Below, in pieces: positions 1 through 8,361 of a stretch of 64,000 nucleotides of DNA (position 1 is the first letter of the stretch; each line of letters starts with the position of its first letter). The position numbers and the translations under genes were made by a program. The notes beneath the pieces are model-generated. The model saw only the letters and a program-made list of their open reading frames with translations. It made no database searches and had not been told where the DNA came from. Source of the DNA: Paraburkholderia sabiae (lineage in GTDB: Bacteria; Pseudomonadota; Gammaproteobacteria; Burkholderiales; Burkholderiaceae); the NCBI RefSeq assembly GCF_030412785.1, contig NZ_CP125296.1, positions 248,001 through 312,000 on the forward strand, in the 5' to 3' direction.

Positions 1-262
1 AGTTGATCTTGTAGCCGCCGCCGATGTCCTCCGTGCCTTTCAGGCCCCAGAGGCTCGAATAAAGGCCACCGTCCTTGAAGCGGACGACATGCCCCAGGTT
101 CGGGTTCTTCGAAGCGACTGGCAGAAAGTTTGCTGCCGCGGTGTTTTGCCACAGCAAGCCCGAATCGATTGTTCCGTAGAGCGTGACGGACGATTGCGCG
201 TGAGCGACGCCAGCGATTGCGAGAAGCGATGCCAACGCCGTGACTTTCAATTCCGACTTCAT
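1..262 (-). CDS. Gram-negative porin, N-terminal part (cut by window edge)
   Basis: The visible 87 codons begin MKSELKVTALASLLAIAGVA, a Sec signal peptide, followed by AHAQSSVTLYG, the standard start of mature Burkholderia-type general porins. Later WGLKGTEDIGGGYK matches the first turn and periplasmic strand of that family. It should form a trimeric 16-strand outer-membrane channel for small solutes, normally about 350-400 residues, so about three quarters lies outside the window. The start is set by GGAGA just upstream of the ATG. It is the same family as the porin at 1977-3155 but clearly a different paralogue. Confidence 0.93.
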   Translation of the reverse strand, partial: MKSELKVTALASLLAIAGVAHAQSSVTLYGTIDSGLLWQNTAAANFLPVASKNPNLGHVVRFKDGGLYSSLWGLKGTEDIGGGYKIN

Positions 263-685
263 GAGGTCTCCATAACGGTGTTCTGATCCGATGCATAACG
301 AACCCGTTCTTCATGAAGGGACATTGCATCCGGTACGAAAGCATAAGCACTGTCGCCGGATCAATTCCCCCCATCGGTGGGGGGCAGGGTTTTCCGTAGT
401 GGAGGCGAAAGGCGAAGGCCGTCCCGCGTTCGCGTGGGAAGAACGACGGGCGGCGTGGGACGCTTACGAGATGGCTGCCCGTCGACGGGCGCCGGGAGGG
501 CCGAATGTCTTGCAATGGTCAGGCGAAAGCGTGTCGCTGTGTGTGGGCCGCTGACGCATCGAACGTTGCGTCACGCCACCAGAAGGCCAGGCTGCAGCCG
601 GGACGCGCACGGCACCCCCAGCCGACCATGCTGGCCGTGCTGTGCAGGTGCTGCTTTCGCCGGTTGCTACGGACAGAGTGACCGG
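263..685. other. Intergenic region with a C/G hairpin
   Basis: No convincing gene is seen here; short open frames lack ribosome-binding sites and recognisable products. The region holds the promoter of the porin that starts at 262 and the 3' flank of the DUF4148 gene. At 367-384 there is a perfect 7-bp hairpin (CCCCCCA, loop TCGG, TGGGGGG) about 105 bp upstream of the porin start. It has no T-run, so it is more likely an operator or mRNA leader element than an intrinsic terminator. Confidence 0.4.
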
Positions 686-949
686 CTATTGCTGAACGGC
701 CGTCGCACTGCCAGTGGCGCCATGCCGTCGTGCGACGATGAGCGCGGCTGCTTCGGCATTGTCCGGATAGTGAGCCCACTCTTCCGGGTTAAAGCCGGCA
801 GCGAACCACTCGTTCAGTTCGGCGACCACCTGAGCGCGTGTCCTCGGCGCTGACGGATCGGTCGAACCCGACGAGACTTGCGCGTAGGCGGAGGCCACAC
901 AGGACGTGCCGAAGAGTACACACGAGGTGAAGCGGAGAAAGAAGCCCAT
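686..949 (-). CDS. DUF4148 family small exported protein
   Basis: An 87-residue protein with a signal peptide (MGFFLRFTSCVLFGTSCVASAYA). A conserved block follows, TRAQVVAELNEWFAAGFNP then HYPDN, which is the pattern of DUF4148, a family abundant in Burkholderia and Ralstonia (xRAQVxAELxxLxxAGYxP...YP). Function is unknown; members are small periplasmic or secreted proteins. The start at 949 is preferred over an upstream in-frame ATG at 964 because GGAGG sits 8 nt before it and the 964 codon overlaps that site. It is transcribed away from the channel gene at 1256. Confidence 0.75.
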   Translation of the reverse strand: MGFFLRFTSCVLFGTSCVASAYAQVSSGSTDPSAPRTRAQVVAELNEWFAAGFNPEEWAHYPDNAEAAALIVARRHGATGSATAVQQ

Positions 950-1255
950 GACTTGAGCCTCCATAAAGGACTGGCGTTTTTATTGTAGGCGTCGAACCCG
1001 TTAGCGCGGGTATAAATCGTCGGCGCGAATCGGGTAAGCAGCACCTACACGCGCCGGGGACCATGACTCTGTCTGTGGGAGCCGGATCGATCAACCGAAG
1101 CGGATCGAGCCACGGCACTTGAAATGCGGCCCTGGTAACGTATTCTGGCTTAATGGGCCGCTGCCGCCTCTCGACGGCACTGGTCGGCAAGTCGTTCAAT
1201 AATCCATGTTTCGGCGGGTCTGGCTGCGATATACCTGTATCGGGGAGCGACGACC
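950..1255. other. Divergent intergenic region
   Basis: This 306-bp stretch separates the minus-strand DUF4148 gene from the plus-strand channel gene, so it must hold both promoters. I see no supported gene in it and no clear operator. Confidence 0.4.
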
Positions 1256-1945
1256 ATGGCCATCCGTACCACGCGCGAAGCGCTGTCCCGCATTTTTTAT
1301 CAGCGCTGTTTCTGGCTGTTCGTCGTACTGCTCGCGCTTATCGGCGCGGTGTCGTTTGTTTCGGCGAGCGACAGCGGGCGACTCGTCCTGAACGTCGTCA
1401 ATATGTTCCTTCTGATAGCGACTGTTGCGGCAGTCGGCCGTACGACGCTGTCGTTTGTGATCGCGCTGTTGCTTGCCGTTCCAGCCATGTGGTTTCAGTA
1501 CCTCGGCTTGTGGCGCGACGACGACAGAAGCCTCGCGATATCCTGGCTGTTCTGTGCCGTCCTCTATGGCATCACGGTCGCGTATCTTCTCCGCTACGTC
1601 TTCCAGCCGAAGATAATGACGCCCGATAAGCTGTTCGGCGCTGCTGCGGCTTATCTGTTGATCGGCGTGCTGTGGGCGTACGTCTATGCGAGCATCGGAT
1701 TCTTCTATCCGCAGTCGTATATGATCGTCGGGCAGCCGGGGCGGCTCGTTTATGCCGACGCGCTTTACCTGAGCATCACCGTTCTCACGAGCACAGGCTT
1801 CGGCGACATCACGCCGCTCACGCGTCAGGCGCGCGGCATGTGCATGGTGGAACAGATCGTCGGCAGCCTGTTCGTCGCGATCCTGATCGCCCGGCTCGCG
1901 GGCGTGTATCCGCCGCGTGAGAGCTATACCGACGGCAAATCCTGA
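1256..1945 (+). CDS. Ion-channel family membrane protein (two-TM pore type, K+ channel-like)
   Basis: A 229-residue inner-membrane protein with about four hydrophobic segments in the first 120 residues. A typical Ion_trans_2 pore unit follows: a TM segment (FGAAAAYLLIGVLWAYVYA), a pore loop with LTSTGFGDITP around residue 178, and a last TM segment. STGFGD stands in the position of the K+-channel selectivity filter TVGYGD, as in many bacterial two-pore-like channels. There is no cytosolic RCK domain, so gating is not evident. GGGGAG precedes the ATG. It appears monocistronic, with its end close to the convergent porin gene. Confidence 0.85.
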   Translation: MAIRTTREALSRIFYQRCFWLFVVLLALIGAVSFVSASDSGRLVLNVVNMFLLIATVAAVGRTTLSFVIALLLAVPAMWFQYLGLWRDDDRSLAISWLFCAVLYGITVAYLLRYVFQPKIMTPDKLFGAAAAYLLIGVLWAYVYASIGFFYPQSYMIVGQPGRLVYADALYLSITVLTSTGFGDITPLTRQARGMCMVEQIVGSLFVAILIARLAGVYPPRESYTDGKS

Positions 1946-1976
1946 GCGCCATCTGTTGCTCGCATGGCCCACGCCA

Positions 1977-3155
1977 TCAGAAGCGATGTCTCAAGCCGAC
2001 CGTCGCCTGAACCTGGTTGGTTGTGGAGGAGGGGGCGCTGACACCGTTGATCCATGCGACACCCAACGGCGACGTGCCGCTCGGGCTCACGCGTTGCCAC
2101 ACGGCTTGAACGTAGACGTCGGTACGCAGCGAGAAGTGATAGTCGGCCATCGTACTCACCTGATTCCAGTGAGGGACGCCGCCGCCGCCGTTTCCGCCGG
2201 CGCGCGAATACGTGTAAGCGCCCGCAAGCTCGATCGACGGTGTCAGCGCATAGCGGAAGTTGCCCTCGAAGTTCTGGAACGTTCCACTGAGCCCGGTCTG
2301 GAAGAACTGGGCGAGCTTGCTGTGCGAGTACACGAAGCCCGCCACAGCGGGGCCGAACGTGTAGTTCACGCCGAGGCCAAAGGTCTTCTGACTGCTGGCC
2401 AGCACGCCCAGAGGCACGGCTGACGGCGACAATGCGCCCTGCAGCGACGCGCCCGTCGTATCGGTGACGGCGCCGTTCGTATTCAGCTCGGCCGGCGTGC
2501 GTGCGGAACTGTTGAGTTGAAGGTAGCCGGCACCGAAGTTCAGCGCGCCCGCTCGATACGACATGCCGAAGCTGTAGGCGCGATTGTTCGTGAAACTGCC
2601 CGCCTGATTGGAAAAACCGTACAGCGCGCCGAACTTGAGGCCGCCGAAGTCCGGGCTCTGATACTTGACCGAGTTGTTGATCTGGAACGAGTCGTTCAGG
2701 TTGTCGTTATCGAGCGGATGCGCGAAACGCGTGCCGCCGAATTCCGTGCCCGTCAACGAGAGCGGCGCGACGAAATCGACCATGCTGTCGGTCTGGCGAC
2801 CCAGCGTGAGCGTACCGTAATCGCGGCTCGTCAGGCCGACATAGGCCTGACGATTGAAGATCCGGTTGTTGGACGAATACTGGCCATTGTTCAGGTTAAA
2901 GCCGCTTTCCAGCGTGAAGATGGCCTTCAATCCCGCACCCAGGTCCTCTGCGCCACGAAGGCCCCAGCGGCTGTACTGGACGGCGCCGCTGGTCAGTTCC
3001 CAGTTGCTGTGTCCGCCGCCCGTCCCCGCGATCTGACTGTTCGTGTAGCTGAGGCCGGCGTCGATCAGCCCGTAAAGCGTGATACTGCTTTGCGCATGGG
3101 CTGCGCCGGCCAGGGAGATCATCGTCGTCGCACCGGTTATGAACATCTTTTTCAT
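1977..3155 (-). CDS. Gram-negative porin (general porin family)
   Basis: A complete 392-residue outer-membrane porin. It has a signal peptide of about 21 residues ending AHA, a mature start QSSITLYGLIDAGL, the conserved RWGLRGAEDLGAGLKAIF block, GRQ (loop 3 region), and a C-terminal strand ending VGLRHRF with the terminal Phe needed by the BAM machinery. Length fits the trimeric porins of Burkholderia (OpcP/OmpC-like). GGAGCGG precedes the ATG. It is monocistronic, and the last codons face the channel gene tail-to-tail with only 31 bp between. Substrate preference cannot be read from sequence. Confidence 0.95.
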   Translation of the reverse strand: MKKMFITGATTMISLAGAAHAQSSITLYGLIDAGLSYTNSQIAGTGGGHSNWELTSGAVQYSRWGLRGAEDLGAGLKAIFTLESGFNLNNGQYSSNNRIFNRQAYVGLTSRDYGTLTLGRQTDSMVDFVAPLSLTGTEFGGTRFAHPLDNDNLNDSFQINNSVKYQSPDFGGLKFGALYGFSNQAGSFTNNRAYSFGMSYRAGALNFGAGYLQLNSSARTPAELNTNGAVTDTTGASLQGALSPSAVPLGVLASSQKTFGLGVNYTFGPAVAGFVYSHSKLAQFFQTGLSGTFQNFEGNFRYALTPSIELAGAYTYSRAGGNGGGGVPHWNQVSTMADYHFSLRTDVYVQAVWQRVSPSGTSPLGVAWINGVSAPSSTTNQVQATVGLRHRF

Positions 3156-3388
3156 TTGGCCGCTCCAGCTGAGATCGAGAGAACAGCTTCACACGACTCC
3201 GCCCCCGGCGACATCGACGTCTCTGTTCAAAGCGTTTCACGAGAATCTGGCGCGATGTTCTTCATTTACTTTATGCGACTGCAGTCAGAATCGCCAGATT
3301 CCGCGTCTCGATCGATCTGAAGACACCTGCTGTGAAAACGAAGGTTCAAGCTTTGCAAGCAGCGAGACTACATCGGCTACATCCGCGA

Positions 3389-3706
3389 TCAATACCCATA
3401 GCCGCCCTGGCAGGGCACATAGGCGCGTTGATAGCTGTCGTAGCAGGCGGCTGCCGGCGGCTGCGCATACGTCTGTTGCACATAAGCGGGTTGCTGATAG
3501 ACCGGTTGTGCATACGTGGGCTGGGCATTTGCCACCGACGTCACGAGTGCGCCGAGCACTGCGCCGCCGATCAGCGCCCCCACGATCGCGCCGCCGTCGC
3601 CACCGCCGCCGCGACCGTGGCCCCAGCCGCCGCGTCCGTGTGCCGACGCCTGTTGCGCCACCGACAAGCTACCGATCATCAACAAGATAACTGCTGCGCG
3701 TTTCAT
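3389..3706 (-). CDS. Small glycine-zipper exported protein
   Basis: A 105-residue protein with a signal peptide ending ASA at about residue 22. Then come a His/Gly-rich stretch, a glycine-zipper hydrophobic segment (GGAIVGALIGGAVLGALV), a Tyr/Pro/Gln-rich repeat (QPTYAQPVYQQPAYVQ) and two Cys near the C-terminus. Glycine-zipper segments of this kind insert in or lie against the outer membrane. No enzyme motif is present and function is unknown. It is preceded by a divergent 284-bp region shared with the lipoprotein gene at 3991. Confidence 0.7.
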   Translation of the reverse strand: MKRAAVILLMIGSLSVAQQASAHGRGGWGHGRGGGGDGGAIVGALIGGAVLGALVTSVANAQPTYAQPVYQQPAYVQQTYAQPPAAACYDSYQRAYVPCQGGYGY

Positions 3707-3766
3707 GAGATTCTCCGTTTCCCGTTCGACGGGTCATGGAAATCATCTTAAGCGGACGTTGTTGAA

Positions 3767-3847
3767 ATAACTTATGCAGTTGGTAACCGCACATTTCAAA
3801 ATTTACAAAGTCGTGGATCGGTAAATTAGTCTGCATAGCGAAGTTAT
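3767..3847. promoter_or_regulatory. Interrupted inverted repeat in divergent promoter region
   Basis: ATAACTTATGCAG at 3767-3779 is matched by its complement CTGCAT-agcg-AAGTTAT at 3831-3847, about 50 bp apart with a 4-nt insertion in the right arm. It lies between the divergent starts at 3706 and 3991 in an AT-rich pocket. A regulator that loops DNA, or two half-sites of a dimer, is possible. Role is unproven. Confidence 0.3.
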
Positions 3848-3990
3848 CTTTCTGCATTGATGCGATCGTCGCGCTGACAACATCTTCCGGTACTGAACGC
3901 GCGGTTCGCAAACCGGTTGAAACGGCAACCGGGACGAACTACGATTCGTAACGACCTACGCGTCATCTCGATGCAAAAAGGACACTTCTC

Positions 3991-4863
3991 GTGACGGCAT
4001 CCGGCAAAAGGATCCCTCGTCTTCGACTGCTGGCCGTGATATCGGCATTGCTTCCGATGATCGCAGGTTGCTCGACGATGGCGCAGGACGTGCGTGTCGA
4101 CGGCACCGTATGGCAGCCGGACGAAAAGACAGCGAACCCATCGGCGCATTGGGATGTTCTCGGAGCCGACAATCTGCTCATCCAGTGGACAGCGTTCGAC
4201 GATATGTCGCTGATCGACGGCACGCCGTTACCCGCGGCACCGTATCGCATCGACTGGCAGCGGATCGGTCAGGAACCGTGGGCGAAGAACGTGATACTGG
4301 GACTCGCCACGTATCCATCCGAACCCAAAGCGCGCGCCAATGTTTCGAAGCTGGTTGCGCAGTCGCTCGATATCGCGCGAACACATGTACCGTTGCACGT
4401 GACGGGATACTACTTCCCCGTCGAAGTGGATCCGACATGGACAGACGTATCGGCCTTTGCCGCGCGACTGGTGGCGTTGCCGAGGCCGCTCTGGATCACG
4501 GTATACGATCAGAGCAACATTGGCCCCGTGCCGCTTGCGGACTGGATGCAAACCTGGCTGCCTCCGGACATCGGCGTCTTCTTTCAGGACGGATGCGGCG
4601 TCTATGCGCGCGAACCGAGGGTTGCGCGCCAGTATCTCGATGTCCTGTCCGAGCGCTTCGGCAAGGAGCGCATCCGCGTGATCGCCGAGGCGTTTCGTCC
4701 GGCCGATGCAACCACGTTCCGTCCCGCTACCCCTGAAGAACTGCTTCCGCAACTACGCGCGTATAACGGCTATTCGGTCTATCTCTTCGATGGACCTCAC
4801 TATGTTCCCGACACAACGATCCGGCAACTCGCGCCGGGCGCAGCCGCCGCGAAGGGAATGTAA
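3991..4863 (+). CDS. Lipoprotein with TIM-barrel / glycosidase-like features (YbcH/DUF4434-like candidate)
   Basis: A 290-residue predicted lipoprotein: basic N-terminus, hydrophobic core and lipobox MIAGC at about residues 23-27. The mature part has alternating strand/helix blocks with aromatic-rich strands (NLLIQWTAF, HVTGYYFPVEVDP, PLWITVYDQSN, DIGVFFQDGCG, IRVIAEAF, YSVYLFDG), as in (beta/alpha)8 barrel proteins of the DUF4434 and glycoside-hydrolase-like type. E. coli encodes a protein of similar size, YbcH, beside nfrAB, and this gene sits at the tail of an nfrAB locus, so a role in processing or exporting the same glycan is inferred. The start is GTG, set by AAAGGA about 8 nt upstream; the ATG at 3971 is out of frame. 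It is convergent with the DUF2334 gene. Confidence 0.6.
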   Translation: MTASGKRIPRLRLLAVISALLPMIAGCSTMAQDVRVDGTVWQPDEKTANPSAHWDVLGADNLLIQWTAFDDMSLIDGTPLPAAPYRIDWQRIGQEPWAKNVILGLATYPSEPKARANVSKLVAQSLDIARTHVPLHVTGYYFPVEVDPTWTDVSAFAARLVALPRPLWITVYDQSNIGPVPLADWMQTWLPPDIGVFFQDGCGVYAREPRVARQYLDVLSERFGKERIRVIAEAFRPADATTFRPATPEELLPQLRAYNGYSVYLFDGPHYVPDTTIRQLAPGAAAAKGM

Positions 4864-4877
4864 GCGCTCCTCGCAGC

Positions 4878-4913
4878 AAAAAATGCGCGCTGGCCTGTGA
4901 GGGCGAGCGCGCA
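4878..4913 (-). terminator. Rho-independent terminator of the nfrB-to-DUF2334 operon
   Basis: Read on the minus strand, an 8-bp perfect GC-rich stem (TGCGCGCT / AGCGCGCA) with a 14-nt loop that can pair further (GCC/GGC) is followed directly by TTTTTT. It lies 20 bp past the stop of the DUF2334 gene, so it ends the five-gene operon that begins at 12002. Confidence 0.85.
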
Positions 4914-4932
4914 AAGAACAACACCGAGGGCG

Positions 4933-6576
4933 TTACTGCGCGGTGCTGGGATCGACAAACGTATAGCCGAGCCCAGTGATTCCGGTGATGATGGATTTGA
5001 AGTCTGCCAATCCAGGCTGACCAAGATCCGGTTCGAGCCAGAACGGATGGAAGAAGAACGACGCGAATCCGTCGCGCACGGTCAATCCGTACTGAGCGTT
5101 GGTCAGGATATCCTGCGCCGTGTACGTCAGGCACGAGAACGGATCGATCGAGCAGATGTTGTATTCGACGTTCCCGAGGTTTTCAGGCAAAACCAATTGC
5201 CCGTAGTAGTCGCTCTTGATGATGTACGGGAAGAACTGACCAACCTCGAAGTCCTTGTTAGGCACGTTCGCGTTGACGTTCGGCGTATCCGACGTGTAAT
5301 AGACGACACGTTGATACGTCTTCTTGAAGAGCGGCGGAACGGCTTTCATGGCCAGTGGCGACGACTGGTAATGCGGCGCTTCCCACGCGAAAGGCGTATA
5401 GCCGTTCTGGGAGAGTTCCAGCAAACCCGCCGACAACCGACCTGCGGCCCAAGGCGTCGAATCTTCATCGACGGGTCGCTCTTGCGGCTTGTACCAGAAC
5501 TCGTAATCGTTCGCGCTGACGGCGTTTTCGGTATTCGGAACGGAGTTGTACTGGTGCGTATAGCCGTGCATCACGATTTTGCCGCCTCTGGCCAGCGCAT
5601 AGTTCAAGGCCTGCTTCAGGCCTGTCGCCTGCGCGAGGTGGATGGTTTGCGGCACGCCGCCGTTATAGGCGCCAAGCGGATCCTTGTACAGCGGGATCGT
5701 TGCAATCGAGAACGGCACTCTCTTCGAGAACAGATAGTCCGTCAGCGACTTCATCGAACTGACCGTGGTGACGGCGCTTACGTCCTCGAGTCTGACCAGC
5801 GCGCGATGGCTCGTCGCTACTCCGCTCTGCAAGATGTCGTGAAGCATGTCGCAGATGACGAGATAGCGGTCGCGCGGTCCGATAAAGGAGAAAGGCACAT
5901 CCGCGAAGTACCAGAAATTGCCCGCCTTCACGACATAAGGTGCGACTTCGGCGGTCTGACTGTCCTTGATGGTGACGACCGTCGTTGCCTTCGTCGGATC
6001 GGCGATGGCGGTGACGCCGATGTCGGGATCGGCGCTGACCGTGCCCGACGTCGAATCGAACGCGTAGTACTTCACCATATTGAGGTTCTTGTAGGTGACG
6101 GTGTCGAAGAAGTCGGGTGTCGGATTACTCGATGAAGGCGTCGAACCTAAACCTCGCAGACCGGAGAACGTCAAGCCAGTCTTGTTGGTGAAGTTATAGG
6201 TCTGGTCCCAGGCGAGGTTCCAGATGTTGTACTTGAACCACACGACGGTCTTGGTGCTCGCGGCCACGTCGGAGAGAAAAGCAGTCGGCGTGTTGTTCCC
6301 GTAATAACTGCCGATATAGAACACAGCCGTATAGGGCGCGAGCTGACCGGCTGTGTAGTTGTTGACGGGCGCGAGATCGACAGTGGCATTGAAGTGGCCA
6401 ATGAGATTGCGAAGCATGATCGCGTATGCGAGACCGAGCTTCGAATAAACATCATTGGCAGGCGCATCGTAAAGCACGAGTACTTTTGCCGTAGTCGTTT
6501 GCGCTTGCGAGAAGCGCGGCGTGACGGCGAGGCATATCGCACAGACGAGTACCGCCATCGCAAAAAGCTTTTTCAT
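4933..6576 (-). CDS. DUF2334 (polysaccharide-deacetylase-like) exported protein
   Basis: A 547-residue secreted protein with a signal peptide ending SQA near residue 25. The first 240 residues look like a Rossmann-type sensor or binding region (VLVLYDAPANDVYSKLGLAYA). From about residue 255 the blocks RLEDVSA, IATIPLY, MHGYTHQY, FAWEAPHY and FFFHPFW follow the five-motif order of the NodB-like / DUF2334 deacetylase fold, with D and the two HxxxH-type His as likely metal ligands. It probably de-N-acetylates or trims a secreted polysaccharide in the periplasm. It is the last gene of the nfrB operon, with AGGAG upstream of the ATG and a terminator at 4878-4913. Activity is inferred from the fold motifs. 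Confidence 0.78.
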   Translation of the reverse strand: MKKLFAMAVLVCAICLAVTPRFSQAQTTTAKVLVLYDAPANDVYSKLGLAYAIMLRNLIGHFNATVDLAPVNNYTAGQLAPYTAVFYIGSYYGNNTPTAFLSDVAASTKTVVWFKYNIWNLAWDQTYNFTNKTGLTFSGLRGLGSTPSSSNPTPDFFDTVTYKNLNMVKYYAFDSTSGTVSADPDIGVTAIADPTKATTVVTIKDSQTAEVAPYVVKAGNFWYFADVPFSFIGPRDRYLVICDMLHDILQSGVATSHRALVRLEDVSAVTTVSSMKSLTDYLFSKRVPFSIATIPLYKDPLGAYNGGVPQTIHLAQATGLKQALNYALARGGKIVMHGYTHQYNSVPNTENAVSANDYEFWYKPQERPVDEDSTPWAAGRLSAGLLELSQNGYTPFAWEAPHYQSSPLAMKAVPPLFKKTYQRVVYYTSDTPNVNANVPNKDFEVGQFFPYIIKSDYYGQLVLPENLGNVEYNICSIDPFSCLTYTAQDILTNAQYGLTVRDGFASFFFHPFWLEPDLGQPGLADFKSIITGITGLGYTFVDPSTAQ

Positions 6577-6600
6577 GATGAGGCTCCTGTGTCTGCGTCG

Positions 6601-6945
6601 CTATTGACGGATGAACGTGCCATCTGCGCCGTTGAACTGCCGCAGATTTTTCCCGGATCGCTGGCCGTGTCCCGTTTCGGTATCGTCCTTGACCTCTTTC
6701 GGTATGCCCGGTGACACGACAGAGACAACAGGTGGCTTGTCAGGCGGCGTGACCTTGCCGCCGGGCCGCGGCGCCGGTGGCTTGTTGCCGTAGATGCGCA
6801 GGTTCGGCGTCACGGCGAGTCCGCCTGGACGAGCCGAAGCAGCGGAACTGACCACGCTGGCGGCCGGCTCGGCGGCGAGGATCGGCCATGCCATGCAGAG
6901 TGCCGCATACAAGGCCGCGGATGCGACGAGCTTCGAAGGTTTCAT
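6601..6945 (-). CDS. Small exported protein in exopolysaccharide operon
   Basis: About 114 residues: a signal peptide (MKPSKLVASAALYAALCMAWPILAAE), then a low-complexity Pro/Gly/Val-rich linker (NKPPAPRPGG, PPDKPPVVSVVSPG) and a polar tail ending TFIRQ. There is no recognised domain. The start at 6945 is the second of two adjacent ATGs and has the better spacing to GGAGAG; 6948 and 6966 are alternatives. It sits 28 bp upstream of the DUF2334 gene and 66 bp downstream of wecB, so it is co-transcribed. A periplasmic or envelope accessory role in glycan export is plausible but not shown. Confidence 0.6.
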   Translation of the reverse strand: MKPSKLVASAALYAALCMAWPILAAEPAASVVSSAASARPGGLAVTPNLRIYGNKPPAPRPGGKVTPPDKPPVVSVVSPGIPKEVKDDTETGHGQRSGKNLRQFNGADGTFIRQ

Positions 6946-7011
6946 CATGAACTCTCCATTAAGCATTCCTGAACAAACATAACGGATACCGATGGCGAAA
7001 AGCCGTAGTGC

Positions 7012-8337
7012 TTAATCGGGGCGCACTTTGATGCTGTCGACGTCGTCGAGCGACAAGTCGATTCCAGTCGTGCTGTCCAATCTGTCTACGCGCGGAACCT
7101 TGATCTCTGAATCCAGGATCTCCGCGAGGTGTTCGCCGTTGAGAGGCTTGGCAGGTGCGATTGCGAGCACATCGACGAGTGTCGGAGCAATCGACACTTC
7201 GATGGGGCTGCGCAGGGGCACGTCTTCGAGAGCCGCCACGATTCGCGAGCACGCCCGGCCGTCGCCATACGGGTTCGTTGCGCAGGCCATGCTGCGGTAA
7301 GCGTGTTCGTTGTCGAGCAGCGTCGATGCTTCCGTGAGAATCCGGCCGATGTCCGTGCCTACCAGTTTTGCGGTTCCGGCTTCTATGGCTTCGGGACGTT
7401 CCGTGGTATCGCGCGTGACGAGTACCGGCTTGCCGAGAGAAGGGGCTTCCTCCTGAACGCCGCCCGAATCGGTGATGACCAGGTATGAGCGCGACATGAG
7501 GAAGACAAAGGGCAAGTAGTCCTGCGGTTCGGTCAGATAGATGTTCTGCGAGCCGCCAAGAATCTGCTCCGCCGGCTCGCGAACGTTGGGATTGAGGTGA
7601 ACGGGATACACGATCTGCACGTCTGGATAAGATTGTGCAAGGATGCGTAGCGCCGCACAGAACTTATGAAATGGTTCTCCAAAACTTTCACGGCGATGAC
7701 CTGTGACGAGAATCAGACGACGCGACCAGTCTATGCCGGGGAATCGTTGTGATATCTCGTTTGCAAGCGCGCTATCGTTGTCTATTTTTTCTCGTACGCC
7801 GAGTAGCGCATCGATCACCGTGTTGCCTGTCAAAACGATCTGTTCTGCGGCTGCGCCTTCAGCCAGCAGGTTGTCGCGTGCACGTACCGTTGGCACGAAA
7901 TGCCAGCTTGAAACGGCGTCGCACAGCTTGCGGTTGAATTCTTCGGGCCACGGGGACCAGATATTCCCCGTCCGCAAGCCGGCTTCGACATGGCCGACCT
8001 TGATGTGCCGATAGAACGCCGCAAGACTCGCCGCGAGTGTCGTGGTCGTATCGCCGTGTACGAGCACGATCTCGGGCTTCGCCGAGTCGTAAACCTCGCC
8101 GATGTTATTGAGGATATCCGATGTGATCTCCGTCAGCGATTGCCGCTTGCGCATGATGTCCAGATCGTAGTCTGGCGATATATCGAACAGATCGAGAACC
8201 TGATCGAGCATCTCGCGATGCTGTCCGGTTACACACACCTCGACGTCGAAGCAGGGCGTCTCTCGCAGCTTGTGAACGAGCGGCGCCATCTTGATCGCTT
8301 CGGGCCGGGTGCCGAATACCGTCAACACTTTCTTCAT
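7012..8337 (-). CDS. wecB: UDP-N-acetylglucosamine 2-epimerase (non-hydrolysing)
   Basis: This enzyme interconverts UDP-GlcNAc and UDP-ManNAc in the cytoplasm. The N-terminus [63 protein letters not shown] and [29 protein letters not shown] are all diagnostic of WecB/MnaA. The family is usually about 370-385 residues. This one has 441, with an extra tail of about 65 residues (from roughly [10 protein letters not shown]) of no known motif. AGGAGAG precedes the ATG. It lies 24 bp downstream of nfrA, and in E. coli WecB is the enzyme that supplies the NfrB pathway, which supports a UDP-ManNAc donor here. Confidence 0.93.
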   Translation of the reverse strand: MKKVLTVFGTRPEAIKMAPLVHKLRETPCFDVEVCVTGQHREMLDQVLDLFDISPDYDLDIMRKRQSLTEITSDILNNIGEVYDSAKPEIVLVHGDTTTTLAASLAAFYRHIKVGHVEAGLRTGNIWSPWPEEFNRKLCDAVSSWHFVPTVRARDNLLAEGAAAEQIVLTGNTVIDALLGVREKIDNDSALANEISQRFPGIDWSRRLILVTGHRRESFGEPFHKFCAALRILAQSYPDVQIVYPVHLNPNVREPAEQILGGSQNIYLTEPQDYLPFVFLMSRSYLVITDSGGVQEEAPSLGKPVLVTRDTTERPEAIEAGTAKLVGTDIGRILTEASTLLDNEHAYRSMACATNPYGDGRACSRIVAALEDVPLRSPIEVSIAPTLVDVLAIAPAKPLNGEHLAEILDSEIKVPRVDRLDSTTGIDLSLDDVDSIKVRPD

Positions 8338-8361
8338 TGTTACTCTCCTTCAGATGCGTCA

